Assembly: GCF_018398315.1 (NCBI RefSeq)
Contig: NZ_JAHBRW010000001.1
Coordinates: 740,001-804,000 of the forward strand
From: Chelatococcus sp. YT9
GTDB taxonomy: Bacteria > Pseudomonadota > Alphaproteobacteria > Rhizobiales > Beijerinckiaceae
Direction: 5' to 3'
DNA length: 64,000 bases
Under the pieces are notes generated by a model. That model was not told the origin of the DNA, made no database searches, and worked only from the letters and a program-made list of their open reading frames with translations. Each line of letters starts with the position of its first letter. Within the stretch, counting starts at the first letter, position 1. Position numbers and translations under genes: made by a program. Shown here one piece after another: positions 1-8,520 of this stretch.

Positions 1-694
1 GACAACGCGCCGACTGCCCTTCCACATGGGCGAGCGCCCCCTGCGGGCCAAGGGTCACCACAACGCCGAGGCCAAGATCAGAGGCGAGCTTCTCCACGAC
101 ATCGCTTGCGCCGCCATGCAGGCCGGAACGCTCGGCGACCTGGCGCAACTCCTCTTCATTGACGATGAGGATATCAACCAGCGACAGAAGCTTTGTGGAG
201 ACCGGGCGCGCCGGCGCAAGATTGAAGATGCGCGTGAGCCCGCGCGCCTTCGCCCAGGCAAGCGCCTTCTCGGTCTCGCCCATCGAGACCTCACCCTGCA
301 CCAGCAAGCTGTCGCCCGAAGCGGTGACAATGTCATCCAAGGCAGCCGCCCTCACCTGCGCATTGGCGCCGGGTGACAGCACGATCTGATTCTCACCGTT
401 GGCGTCCACGGTGATGAAGGCCGTGCCGGTCACGCCGTCCGCAGTCGTGACGTGGTCGAGGTGAACGCCATCCGCATGGAGATGCGCGAGGGCGAGGTCA
501 GCGAAACTGTCAGTTCCGGCCGCACCGACGAAGGTAACCTCAGCCCCCATGCGCCGCGCCGCGAGCGCCTGATTGGCCCCCTTGCCGCCAGCCGCCACGA
601 TATGGTCCGCGCCGGTGATGGTTTCCCCCGGATGAGGAAAGCGCTCGACCTTGCTGATGAGATCGATGTTCACCGAGCCAAAGACGACGATCAT
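1..694 (-). CDS. rbsK: Ribokinase (PfkB family), 3' end cut by the window
   Basis: ATP-dependent sugar kinase that would phosphorylate ribose or a related sugar in the cytoplasm. Translating the reverse strand from the ATG at 694 gives an open frame to the window edge (231 codons). The N-terminus has the PfkB pattern GSVNIDL followed by AAGGKGANQA near residue 40, the classical first ribokinase signature. The C-terminal ATP-binding GAGD signature lies outside the window. A GGGAGG ribosome binding site sits 4 bases before the ATG. Its neighbours, an oxidoreductase and a ROK regulator, suggest a sugar-use cluster. The sugar is inferred from family only; a fructokinase-like kinase is possible. 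Confidence 0.9.
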   Translation of the reverse strand, partial: MIVVFGSVNIDLISKVERFPHPGETITGADHIVAAGGKGANQALAARRMGAEVTFVGAAGTDSFADLALAHLHADGVHLDHVTTADGVTGTAFITVDANGENQIVLSPGANAQVRAAALDDIVTASGDSLLVQGEVSMGETEKALAWAKARGLTRIFNLAPARPVSTKLLSLVDILIVNEEELRQVAERSGLHGGASDVVEKLASDLGLGVVVTLGPQGALAHVEGQSARC

Positions 695-953
695 GGGGCC
701 TCCCGGATACTCTGCACGCGGATGACCGACACCCGCCACGCCGCTTATCGCGATTCGCCGGAAGTGTGGCACGGATTGCGGGGATGGACGAGGGTGGACA
801 AGGGTAGGAATCGGTTTAACCGCATGGGGTTGCTGATCCTGGGCGGCAAGTATTCCACGGTGAAATATGTTTATTCGGACGAGACGGCCTCGCCCGAACA
901 ATACAGATCGAGTACATTCGCGCTGCTTCGCAACATCCAGCAGCTGTCCGAAT
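695..953. other. Intergenic stretch, no supported gene
   Basis: This stretch lies between the ribokinase start and the broken small gene downstream of the oxidoreductase. A plus-strand ATG near 823 opens a 45-codon frame, but it has no ribosome binding site and no family I recognise. The region presumably holds the ribokinase promoter. Confidence 0.4.
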
Positions 954-1224
954 TTACTTGATCGGAGCCAGCCTGAAAGTCCCTGGCCTCCCCTCCTCGG
1001 CAGGATCATACGCAGTTATGAAGCCTTCCTGCCAGACGGTTGAGCCCAAGGTCACAGCCTCAAAGCAGAAGCCTTCCGGATAGTCACGAAAACCGGGCTT
1101 GTCGCGCAGCATTTCGATCGCTTGTTCGCAATCGCGGCCAGAGGCCCTAAATGCCGATATGCAATTCGGTATCTTCACGATCTTCGTATGCGCGCACATA
1201 CCACAGGTCATAGACTTGATTCAT
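954..1224 (-). pseudogene. Small conserved protein (DUF7336-like), frameshifted
   Basis: The ATG at 1224 overlaps the stop of the upstream oxidoreductase gene as ATGA. It opens MNQVYDLWYVRAYEDRED...ELHIGI and then meets TAG at 1149-1147. A different frame continues at once with ASGRDCEQAIEMLRDKPG, then FRDYPEGF and WQEGFITAYD, down to 954. Joined, the two halves give one protein of about 90 residues with the pattern of a widespread small family (WYV, ELxIGIY, PGFxDYPEGF, WxEGF) that I believe is DUF7336. One extra base near 1147-1150 explains the break. Either the gene is a recent pseudogene or the sequence has an indel error. An 85-codon call starting at 1211 would be an artefact of the shift. 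Function unknown. Confidence 0.72.
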
Positions 1225-2474
1225 GAATTGCCCCGCGCCACCACCGGCACATAGTCTTCGAGCGCTGGGTCCGGCAGCTCGACCGTGCGGCCGAGTTCGG
1301 AGGAGCGGTAGAGCGCCATCAGCATCTCGACCACGGCGACGCCGTCATGGAAAGTCTCGAAAGGCATGACGCCGCGGCGGAAGCAGTCGACGAAATAGCG
1401 GTTCTCCAGCGTATAGCCATAGATGCCGGCCTCGTCATCGAGCACCGGCATCAGCCCCTGCTCGGCGTTCTGCTTCTCCACGAGGTCCTCGCCGGCATCC
1501 CCCTCCACGGCGCGCGACAGGAACACCTTGAGTCCTGTGTTCAGAGACGAGAACTCCATGGCATATTCAGGGCCGAGCAGTTCTAGGGTGATGCGTAGTC
1601 CCGGCCCGACATAGGCCCATGAGGTGGTCGCCTCGACGATCGCGGTCTCGCCGCCGGGGCCGGCGAAGGTGAGGATGCCACGCGCGAAATCCTCGGCAGG
1701 ACGATTGACGTAGTCCACCCCCGGCATCGCGGCGGCGAGCTTCGCCGCATAGGCGGGCCGCGTCCATTTGAGATTGGCGACGGTAGCATTGACAGAGACG
1801 AGCTTCAGCGCGTCGCGCGGCTCATCGGGCGCCGTCAGGAGAAAGCGTCCGACCTCGACGCTATGGCACATCATATCCGAGAGCACGCCGCCGCCCTGCT
1901 TCTCACCCTGCCAGAACCAGGGCTCATGCGGGCCGGCGTGCTCCTCCGCAGCGCGGGCCAGATATGGGCGCCCAGTCGCCGGAGCGGCCCGGCGCCATAT
2001 GATATCGCGGCCCCGCTGGACGGCGGTGGAGAACAGCTGGTTCTCGAGATAGCCGTGAAGAAGCCCCGCGTTCTCGGCGAGCGCCAGCATCTCACGCGCC
2101 TCCCGCAGTGTCCGAGCCAGCGGTTTTTCGCAAGCCACCGCCCGTATGGACGCCCGCCCCTCCGTCACCGCCGCATGGATGGCGTGCATGGTGGCGAGCC
2201 GCGTATGGTTCGGCGTGGTGATCCACACGGCGTCGATCTCGCCGGAAGCAAGCATTGCCTCCAGGCTGTCGAAGCTGCGGCAAGGGCCAAGATCAAGGCT
2301 CTCGGCCAGCGCAGCGAAACTCTCGCGCCTTGCCGCGCGCGGACTATACACACCGGCAACGGTGACGTTACGTACGCCAGTCAGCGCCTGCAGATGAAAA
2401 CGCGCGATGAAGCCGGATCCGATGAAACCAATGCGCAGCAGGGGAAGGACGGCGAGCGGTTGGGCGGCTGTCAT
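1221..2474 (-). CDS. Gfo/Idh/MocA family NAD(P)-dependent oxidoreductase
   Basis: Dehydrogenase of the glucose-fructose oxidoreductase / inositol dehydrogenase family, about 417 residues, cytoplasmic. The N-terminal Rossmann fold begins LRIGFIGSGFIARFHLQAL, with the GxGxxA-type dinucleotide loop. The family motif ACEKPLART (EKP, lysine active site) lies about 120 residues in, followed by the C-terminal alpha/beta substrate domain. The frame stays open upstream to 2645, but the ATG at 2474 is preferred because GAGGAA lies 7 bases before it and the homologous fold starts there. It is divergent from the ROK regulator and upstream of the ribokinase, so it probably acts on a sugar or polyol. The substrate cannot be read from sequence. 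Confidence 0.9.
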   Translation of the reverse strand: MTAAQPLAVLPLLRIGFIGSGFIARFHLQALTGVRNVTVAGVYSPRAARRESFAALAESLDLGPCRSFDSLEAMLASGEIDAVWITTPNHTRLATMHAIHAAVTEGRASIRAVACEKPLARTLREAREMLALAENAGLLHGYLENQLFSTAVQRGRDIIWRRAAPATGRPYLARAAEEHAGPHEPWFWQGEKQGGGVLSDMMCHSVEVGRFLLTAPDEPRDALKLVSVNATVANLKWTRPAYAAKLAAAMPGVDYVNRPAEDFARGILTFAGPGGETAIVEATTSWAYVGPGLRITLELLGPEYAMEFSSLNTGLKVFLSRAVEGDAGEDLVEKQNAEQGLMPVLDDEAGIYGYTLENRYFVDCFRRGVMPFETFHDGVAVVEMLMALYRSSELGRTVELPDPALEDYVPVVARGNS

Positions 2475-2742
2475 GGCAGTTTCCTCGGCAAGGCGCATCG
2501 CGAATGGTGTTGTCGAGCTTGATCCGCGTCCGGCCCCGCGAAATGCGCAGCCGAGTCGCAGAGACAGGCGTGGTATCGCGCCATTTTTGTAAAGCTCCCT
2601 GACGAAAGCAATCGAAAACTGCGTGTTCAAGCCGCGGGACGCCATCGCCGGACGGAATGGGTGTTGAGTTGACGCCCCGCGGTCAGTGATTTAGTCAATC
2701 TCCCGGACATTATCGATCCGGTTCACCCCTTGCGAGGTCGTC

Positions 2743-3957
2743 ATGGCCACTGATGCGCCCTCAACGCCCGTCGCCCGGCAGATCTCGCTGCGCACCGTCA
2801 TTCAGGCCGTGCTCAACCAAGGGGCGATCTCGCGCGCGCAAATCGCGAAAGTCACCGGATTGTCCAAGCAGACCATTTCCGAAGTCGTGCGCGAACTCGA
2901 GGAGGGCGGCTGGCTGCGGGAGCGCGGGCGCACGCAAGGCGTCCTCGGGCGCAGCGCCGTGACCTACGAAATCAACAACAGGGCTGCCTTCGTGCTCGGT
3001 CTCGATCTCGGCGGCACCAAGCTCCGGATTGCCGTCGCTGATCTGGCCGGCGCCGTTCTCGCGGAAGAGGAAGTGCCGACGGACCTGCGCGGCGGGCTCC
3101 ATGTCGTCGAGCAAATCGCGGCGCTTGCTCGCCGTCTCGCAGCGGCGGCTGATGTTCCTCCCACGGGACTGCGCTTCGGCGTGATGGGGACGCCCGGCGT
3201 GGTCGATGCCGCGAGCGGCGCCATCACTGTCGCGCCTAATATCCCCGGCGTCGATCGGATCGACGTGGCAGGGGCTCTGCGAGAACGCCTCGGCATCACC
3301 ATCGCCATCGAAAACGATGTCAATCTCGCGGTTAAAGGCGAGCAATGGCAGGGACACGGCGCCGGTGCCGGCACCTTCGCCTTTATTGCCCTCGGCACCG
3401 GTATCGGTATGGGCATCGTGGCGGACGGCAAGCTTCTTCGTGGCGCCCGGGGGGCCGCCGGCGAGATCGCCTACCTGCCGATCGGCGGCGACCCCTATGA
3501 TCCCCGGGGATTCATGCTGGGAACGTTGGAGACTGCCGTCGGCAGCAAGGCCATCGCCGATCGCTATCGGGACTACGGCGGCACGGCGGGTACGACCGTG
3601 CGCGAAATCTTCACGGCCCTCGAAGCGGGCGACGACATTGCGGCCGTGACCATCGACGAGACAGCCCGGCTCATCGCGCCGGCCCTTGTCGCTGTACAAG
3701 CGCTCATCGACCCGGAGCTCATCGTGTTCGGCGGCAGCATCGGTGTCAGGACTGAGTTGTTCGAGCGCATGCGGCATCATCTCGCCCGTTGCGGGCATGT
3801 GCCGCCCCGGCTCGCCATCAGCCGGCTCGGCAATCGCGCCGCTTTGATCGGCGCCATCGGGACAGCCCTGACAGACCTCCACAACAGCCTGTTCGGGCTC
3901 GACGTGAAACCGGGCGGCCTCTCGCTACCCGCCGTCGCCGGAGGCGCGGAGACCTGA
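2743..3957 (+). CDS. ROK family transcriptional regulator
   Basis: Regulator of the NagC/XylR type, 404 residues. An N-terminal winged helix-turn-helix (about 15-65, with ISRAQIAKVTGLSKQTISEV) is joined to a sugar-kinase-like fold. The fold has the phosphate loop DLGGTK at 88-93, the ENDVNLA catalytic-type motif at 190-196 and GTGIGMGI at 218-225. The usual ROK zinc motif CxCGxxGCxE is absent, and the expected metal histidine after GE (240-241) is replaced in GEIAYLPIG, so zinc binding and kinase activity are doubtful. It probably senses a sugar and controls the divergent oxidoreductase gene and perhaps the ribokinase gene. Confidence 0.92.
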   Translation: MATDAPSTPVARQISLRTVIQAVLNQGAISRAQIAKVTGLSKQTISEVVRELEEGGWLRERGRTQGVLGRSAVTYEINNRAAFVLGLDLGGTKLRIAVADLAGAVLAEEEVPTDLRGGLHVVEQIAALARRLAAAADVPPTGLRFGVMGTPGVVDAASGAITVAPNIPGVDRIDVAGALRERLGITIAIENDVNLAVKGEQWQGHGAGAGTFAFIALGTGIGMGIVADGKLLRGARGAAGEIAYLPIGGDPYDPRGFMLGTLETAVGSKAIADRYRDYGGTAGTTVREIFTALEAGDDIAAVTIDETARLIAPALVAVQALIDPELIVFGGSIGVRTELFERMRHHLARCGHVPPRLAISRLGNRAALIGAIGTALTDLHNSLFGLDVKPGGLSLPAVAGGAET

Positions 3958-3996
3958 AGCGGCAAGCGTAGAAGTCAAGCCCCCTTCCAAACGACG

Positions 3997-4021
3997 ACGG
4001 CCACCTCGTGGAGGCGGCCGT
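3997..4021. terminator. Hairpin between convergent genes
   Basis: The inverted repeat ACGGCC/GGCCGT has an inner CCTC-GTG-GAGG stem. It lies between the ROK gene and the convergent hypothetical gene. There is no long T run, so it may be a weak bidirectional terminator. Confidence 0.45.
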
Positions 4022-4055
4022 ATATTCAAAGCGAAAAGCGAGGCGAAGGGGCGGC

Positions 4056-4490
4056 TCAGCTCTCCGATCGCGGAGGCTGCTGCGGAGCTGGTGCCGGGGT
4101 CGGCGTTTCCATGCTGCGGCCGACAGGGCGCATGGGATGGCCCGGCTGGCGGGGATCGTTCTTCGCGACGGACTGCGCCATGTTCATGACGTCGCGGCGG
4201 ATGCTCTCGAGCAGATCCTGTCCCCAGCCGGTGTCGCCAAAGCCGATATGCTTCAACGCTTCCTTGATTACATCGATCTTAGCCGAGACCTCGAAGGTGT
4301 TGCGCGCCTCGATGCTGCCGATGGACCGCTCAACCGTGCGCAATTCACGCAGGAGGTCGTCTCGCAGCGACTTCTGATCGTCGGCGTTGATCAGCGGGGA
4401 CGCAAGCATGCCGCGCAATGCAGCCCAACGCAGGCCGAGAGCCGCAACACTGCTCGATTGGTCCTCGGAATTTGGCGGAACATTGGTCAT
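4056..4490 (-). CDS. Hypothetical protein, 144 residues
   Basis: I do not recognise the family. The protein is soluble and mostly helical in appearance. Residues 20-100 carry regularly spaced leucines, lysines and glutamates (ADDQKSLRDDLLRELRTVE, then KIDVIKEALKHIGF), consistent with a helical bundle. The last 30 residues are rich in proline and probably disordered. No signal peptide or membrane segment. GGGAG lies 7 bases before the ATG at 4490. It stands alone between the ROK gene and a gene-poor stretch. Real coding is supported by the ribosome binding site and codon usage. Confidence 0.65.
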   Translation of the reverse strand: MTNVPPNSEDQSSSVAALGLRWAALRGMLASPLINADDQKSLRDDLLRELRTVERSIGSIEARNTFEVSAKIDVIKEALKHIGFGDTGWGQDLLESIRRDVMNMAQSVAKNDPRQPGHPMRPVGRSMETPTPAPAPQQPPRSES

Positions 4491-5138
4491 GGTTACGCTC
4501 CCACGAGGGTACGATCTACTGAAAGGAGTTCAGTGACGGCAGGACGCCGGCACCAAGGCGATGGAAGTCCGCTGACAGCGAATCGAGACAAAACTGAGAT
4601 AACCGCATGGCCATAACATGTCATCGACCATCAGAACGATCGCTCGCCTGAAGGTTCGCATACCCTGTCCTTAGAGCATCGCGGCAGAAAGTGTAAGCGC
4701 CTTTGGCGAGACATAAGGCAGACCATTGGCGGACACACCCTTCCCTCATGGGGGTTATCCCCAATCCCCACATCCCCGGATCGTGACAGGCCATGAAGCG
4801 ATAGGGTCACAAGCCGAACGAACGGCGCTCCGACGAGGCGCCGTTCTGGCGATTCGGGATGTCGGATGAGCCAGATAGGCGCGCCGAAAGCCTCCTCTCC
4901 GTCGATATCAGCGCAGACTGTCGTTGAGCCCGCTTTCTCCCGAGAACGATCCGACAATCGCTTGGCCCGCTGTCACCGAGCCCGCCTTACGGACCACGCC
5001 GCTTACCGCGTTACATCTGCGGCACCCTCATACAGATCAATGGTGCGTCCAAGTCTATCGCTCAGTTGCAGCTGATCTGGAACAAAAATCGCGGATGCCC
5101 GGTTGTCGTGGGTGAGAAATTAACGGAAGGAGACAGAC
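4491..5138. other. Gene-poor stretch of about 650 bases
   Basis: Frames of 60-110 codons occur here but lack ribosome binding sites and recognisable products. A perfect 9-bp hairpin (arms 4820-4828 and 4838-4846, GAACGGCGC type) and one copy of a TAGAGCAT half-repeat at 4672 are visible. No RNA gene was recognised. The right edge holds the promoter and leader of the small membrane peptide gene. Confidence 0.4.
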
Positions 5139-5216
5139 ATGCGCGGTATCATTCTTTGGATTCTCGGTGTCCCCGTGTCCGTGATTATCCTGTTGTACCT
5201 TTTCAATTTTCTATAG
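5139..5216 (+). CDS. 25-residue hydrophobic membrane peptide
   Basis: A very short gene: ATG, 25 codons, TAG. The product starts MRGIILWILGVPVSVIILLY and ends LFNFL. It is a single membrane segment with one arginine at the N-terminus, so an N-in topology is likely. AAGGAG lies 8 bases before the ATG, one of the best ribosome binding sites in this part of the window. I recall similar short peptides with an ILWxLGVPxxxIILL core in rhizobial genomes, usually left unannotated. It precedes the convergent sensor kinase gene by 27 bases. Function unknown; a small membrane regulator is possible but unproven. Confidence 0.72.
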   Translation: MRGIILWILGVPVSVIILLYLFNFL

Positions 5217-5243
5217 TGTTGTCCAACTAGTATAAATCGCGGA

Positions 5244-6773
5244 TTAACGTGGCAGGGTCACTGTAACTTTTAGACCGACGGGGGATCGCCCGGGATGGCA
5301 GGGCTCCAAAGTGATGCTTCCCCCGTGCCCGCTTATGATATCGCGGGCAATGGTCAGCCCCAGCCCCGTGCCACCCGTTTCGCGGCTTCGTGAGGTTTCG
5401 AGCCGCTGAAACGGGGCGAATGCCCGCTCCACATCCTCAGCCGCTATGCCCGGCCCATTGTCTTCGACAATCACCTTCATCGTTTTTGGCGCGACCACGA
5501 GGCTCACCGTCACGGCGCCGCCGTATTTGGCGCCATTGCGGATAATATTCGCCAGAGCGCGCCGCATAGCGAGAGGCTGGCAGCGGCCCGTCGCGTGATC
5601 CGGCCCAATGTAGCGTGCCGCACCACCTTCATCGGACACATCATCGCAGAGGCTGATCAGGAGTGAGGCAATATCGACAGCGCGATGCTCCTCCCGCCTG
5701 GCTTCCTCGCTCGCGAAAGTGAGCGTCGCCTCGACCATCGTCTCCATTTCGGCAATGTCAGACATGACCTGCCGCCGCTGCGCCGGATCGTCGAGATATT
5801 CCGCCACAAGCCTGAGACGCGTCAGTGGCGTGCGCAGGTCATGGGAAATCGCCGCGAGCAACATGGTCCGTTCGTCGACGAACCGCTTCAAACGCACCTG
5901 CATTTCGTTGAAAGCCCGGGCAATGGCGGCGAATTCACGGATCGGCGGCGGCTCGATCGGCGTCATCTCGCGTTCGCGGCCAAGTCTTTCCGCTGCGGCA
6001 GCAAGGCGGTGGAGTGGCTTCAGCATGCTGCGGGCCATCCAGACGGACAGCACTGCGATAATGATCAGGCTCAACACAAAGAGCGTCAGGCTGCGGAGCC
6101 TGTCCCACTCAAACAGGCGCGCGCGGAACGGCGCGTCCTTCGGCTCGACGACCAACCAGCTCGTGCGAGCTTCGTCTAAAGGCACGCCGATCACGAAGCC
6201 CGGTGGAAGCACAGTCTCCCGCACAACGACCATATTGGGGGGCGCCGGCAGGGCATCGGCACCCGGAGGCACCACACTGACCAACGGCGGCCCAAAACGA
6301 CCGCCCTCGCGATCAGACGGCTCCAGCGTTACGACCACCGGCGATTCACTGGCGCCGAGTCCGGCTTTCAGCAACAAAACCAGCCGATCAAACGGCCACT
6401 TGGCCGCCTCACGGAAGGGACCGCGCTCGAGGCGCGGCGGGCTCGGGCCAAACCAGCCCAACGGGTCCCATAGGGGCGACGGCGGCGGTGGTGGGACCGG
6501 GCGGCGATCGACGACCGAGAACCTGAGCCATTGCGCTGCTGGCAGCGCCTCCAGCACCGCGGCGCGTGCGTCTGGCGGCGTTTCTTTGGACCGCTTGTAG
6601 GCCTCGATCGTGGCATCGGCGATCCAGCCAGCCTGGAACACGGTAATATGAGGCCTCGGCACGAGCAGGAACGCGACGATGTTGACGAACTGCACCGCCG
6701 CAAGTGTCAGCGTAACCGCGACGCCGATGCGGGTCGCCAGGCTGGTCGCAGATAACCTGCGCCACAGGCTCAC
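5244..6773 (-). CDS. Two-component sensor histidine kinase (EnvZ/OmpR type)
   Basis: Inner-membrane sensor kinase of 509 residues that phosphorylates the response regulator encoded just upstream. Membrane segment 1 is at about 17-39. A roughly 190-residue periplasmic loop follows, with a proline-rich stretch (RPVPPPPPSP). Membrane segment 2 is at about 228-248, then HAMP, then HisKA with the phosphorylated His at 311 in AAISHDLRTPLTRL. The ATPase domain has N-box NIIRNGAKYG, G1 VEDNGPGIA and G2 GGTGLGLTIA. The start overlaps the regulator stop by 4 bases, so the genes are translationally coupled. The signal is not identifiable. Confidence 0.95.
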   Translation of the reverse strand: MSLWRRLSATSLATRIGVAVTLTLAAVQFVNIVAFLLVPRPHITVFQAGWIADATIEAYKRSKETPPDARAAVLEALPAAQWLRFSVVDRRPVPPPPPSPLWDPLGWFGPSPPRLERGPFREAAKWPFDRLVLLLKAGLGASESPVVVTLEPSDREGGRFGPPLVSVVPPGADALPAPPNMVVVRETVLPPGFVIGVPLDEARTSWLVVEPKDAPFRARLFEWDRLRSLTLFVLSLIIIAVLSVWMARSMLKPLHRLAAAAERLGREREMTPIEPPPIREFAAIARAFNEMQVRLKRFVDERTMLLAAISHDLRTPLTRLRLVAEYLDDPAQRRQVMSDIAEMETMVEATLTFASEEARREEHRAVDIASLLISLCDDVSDEGGAARYIGPDHATGRCQPLAMRRALANIIRNGAKYGGAVTVSLVVAPKTMKVIVEDNGPGIAAEDVERAFAPFQRLETSRSRETGGTGLGLTIARDIISGHGGSITLEPCHPGRSPVGLKVTVTLPR

Positions 6774-7513
6774 GAGCCGTCACCTCGCGCGACTGCACTC
6801 GTGAAAATATAGCCTCCGCTACGGACCGTTTTGATGAGCTGTGGGTCTTGCGGATCGATCTCGATCTTGCGGCGCAGACGGCTGACCTGCACGTCGATAC
6901 TGCGATCAAACAACTGCCCGACCCGCCCGTGGGCAAGATCAAGCAACTGATCACGGCTCAAGACCCGTTCAGGGTGCTCGACGAAGGCCAGAAGTAGATC
7001 GAACTCACCGGACGTCAGATCTGTCAGCACGCCATCAGGCGAATGGAGAGTGCGGCGGGATGCGTCAAGCCGCCAGCCCGCAAAGCTGAAGTTGCCGCGC
7101 ACGCTGCCTTGCGCCTCGGCGGACGGGCCGACACCCTGCATGCGTCGCAGAATGGCGCGTATACGGGCCAGAAGCTCGCGGGGATTGAACGGTTTGGTCA
7201 CGTAATCGTCAGCACCGAGCTCAAGCCCAACGATACGGTCGGCGTCATGATTCATAGCCGTGAGCAGGACGATAGGAACCGGATTTTCGGCGCGCAGACG
7301 TCTGCAAAGGGAGAGGCCATCCTCCCCCGGCATCATAATGTCGAGGACGATGATATCGAAACGCCCGGCGGCAAGCGCCGCGAACATCCGTTCGCCATTC
7401 GCGGCCTCGGTGGTGCGCATGCCATGATCCGTCAAGAAGCGGACCAGCATTCCGCGTATCTGAGGGTCGTCATCAACGATCAGTACATGGGGCTGAGCAG
7501 TGGTCGCCGACAT
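6770..7513 (-). CDS. OmpR-family response regulator
   Basis: DNA-binding response regulator, 247 residues. The receiver domain (1-125) has the acidic pocket VDDD at 13-16, phospho-acceptor Asp58 in VLDIMMPGEDG, Thr/Ala at LLTAM and Lys107 in DYVTKPF. The C-terminal winged helix (about 145-240) has the typical SGEFDLLLAFVEHPERVLSRDQLL and DVQVSRLRRKIE. It is the first gene of a two-gene operon with the kinase. A perfect TGTAACG-N3-CGTTACA palindrome 82 bases before its start may be its own operator. Confidence 0.95.
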   Translation of the reverse strand: MSATTAQPHVLIVDDDPQIRGMLVRFLTDHGMRTTEAANGERMFAALAAGRFDIIVLDIMMPGEDGLSLCRRLRAENPVPIVLLTAMNHDADRIVGLELGADDYVTKPFNPRELLARIRAILRRMQGVGPSAEAQGSVRGNFSFAGWRLDASRRTLHSPDGVLTDLTSGEFDLLLAFVEHPERVLSRDQLLDLAHGRVGQLFDRSIDVQVSRLRRKIEIDPQDPQLIKTVRSGGYIFTSAVARGDGS

Positions 7514-7594
7514 GCGCCATGCTCCTTCGCTTTGTCGATTAGGACGTATGGGCGCTTCTTAGGAGATCCACAAACACGGCAGCAAGCGGATTTC

Positions 7595-7611
7595 TGTAAC
7601 GCTTCGTTACA
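7595..7611. promoter_or_regulatory. Palindromic operator candidate upstream of the response regulator
   Basis: TGTAACG-CTT-CGTTACA is a perfect 7+7 inverted repeat with a 3-base spacer. It lies 82 bases upstream of the response regulator start codon, in otherwise noncoding DNA. It resembles GTTACA-containing sites bound by some OmpR-family regulators (for example the RstA box). Autoregulation is inferred. Confidence 0.5.
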
Positions 7612-7844
7612 AACGGAAACTCCGGCGTCATAGCCCATGGTGCGGCGCGCGCTAAACAGGTGTTGCTCGGGCCCTGATCCGGAAGCAACGCCGGAACTCC
7701 CCCAGCCGCGCGGCGTTTCCGGGCCAGGGCGCTCGGAAGAGCTTGCCCGCACTTCCTGAGACCGAGCACTGCTTTTTTGCCCTACAGGGCACGAGGTGTG
7801 TTGATCAGATGGCTTTTGTTCTCAGTCTTTGCACGAAAACCGCA

Positions 7845-8105
7845 ATGCCGACCAAGGCCCGGCGCGCCTCGCCAGCGAGGGCGCGCAGATCCGCCACCGT
7901 TGTAAGCTGGGCGGCCACCATAGCCGTCGGTTTGGGTCTATGGATCGGTCTCGCTGTCCTGTTTGGTGAGCGCGACGGACGGGTTGCTGTCCTGACAAGC
8001 GACTGCACTGTAAGCACCTATCGCGATCCTATCACCGGCCGCAATCAGATGACGAAGTCGTCCGTCGGAGTCCTTGAAAAACGGCTCATATGCGGCACCA
8101 ACTAA
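7845..8105 (+). CDS. Hypothetical single-pass membrane protein, 86 residues
   Basis: No family recognised. From the ATG at 7845 the protein has a basic N-terminus (MPTKARRASPARARRS), one membrane helix at about 20-37 (WAATIAVGLGLWIGLAVLF), and a soluble tail of about 45 residues with two cysteines (TSDCTVSTYRDP and LICGTN). The positive-inside rule puts the tail in the periplasm, where the cysteines could pair. The frame extends upstream to 7743, and 7809 is another possible ATG; no start has a strong ribosome binding site, so the start is uncertain. Confidence 0.5.
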   Translation: MPTKARRASPARARRSATVVSWAATIAVGLGLWIGLAVLFGERDGRVAVLTSDCTVSTYRDPITGRNQMTKSSVGVLEKRLICGTN

Positions 8106-8262
8106 GTCAAATCCGGTGCGCTCCTCGGGGGCGAGGCCCTACGTGATCGAAACCATTGCTGTTTCAGGATCACTGACGCGCCTTGAGCACGCAGGCGCTA
8201 AACACCAAGCCGGCATCCGCTGGAGGCTCGCGCCTCCGGAAGCCTCCGCCTTCGGATTGATG

Positions 8263-8520
8263 TCAGCGTCGCAGTCGGCGGCCGTTTGCGCGGACCTTGC
8301 GGCGAAGTCGACGGACGACGTGTTCGGCCGCGCCACCTGTGGCTAGAGTGGCCGCGACTTCGACGAAGGCGGTGACCTTCTCGTCAACCATACGGTTCAT
8401 TTCCGCCTCCGCGACGGGCCCGCCGCCAGCCAGCCGTACCATGCGCAACGCAATGACTTCCTGAGCCTCAAGGCCCAGAAGGGTCATGTCACGCGACAGC
8501 CGCATCCACGCTTGCCACAT
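8263..8520 (-). CDS. Small hypothetical protein, 85 residues
   Basis: A helical, soluble small protein: MWQAWMRLSRDMTLLGLEAQ, then EVIALRMVRLAGGG, an acidic EAEMNRMVDEK segment, ATLATGG and a strongly basic C-terminus (VVRRLRRKVRANGRRLRR). I recall similar short proteins in rhizobia and Methylobacterium, and the helical pattern is phasin-like, but I cannot assign a function. AAGG and GGAG motifs precede the ATG at 8520. It stands alone. The basic tail could bind nucleic acid or acidic polymers; this is speculation. Confidence 0.62.
   Translation of the reverse strand: MWQAWMRLSRDMTLLGLEAQEVIALRMVRLAGGGPVAEAEMNRMVDEKVTAFVEVAATLATGGAAEHVVRRLRRKVRANGRRLRR

Noticed and set aside
2761-3882. 373-codon reverse-strand frame antisense to the ROK gene
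   Set aside because: Shadow of the ROK gene, with no recognisable domains.
4631-4957. 108-codon reverse-strand frame
   Set aside because: No ribosome binding site, and composition unlike neighbouring proteins.
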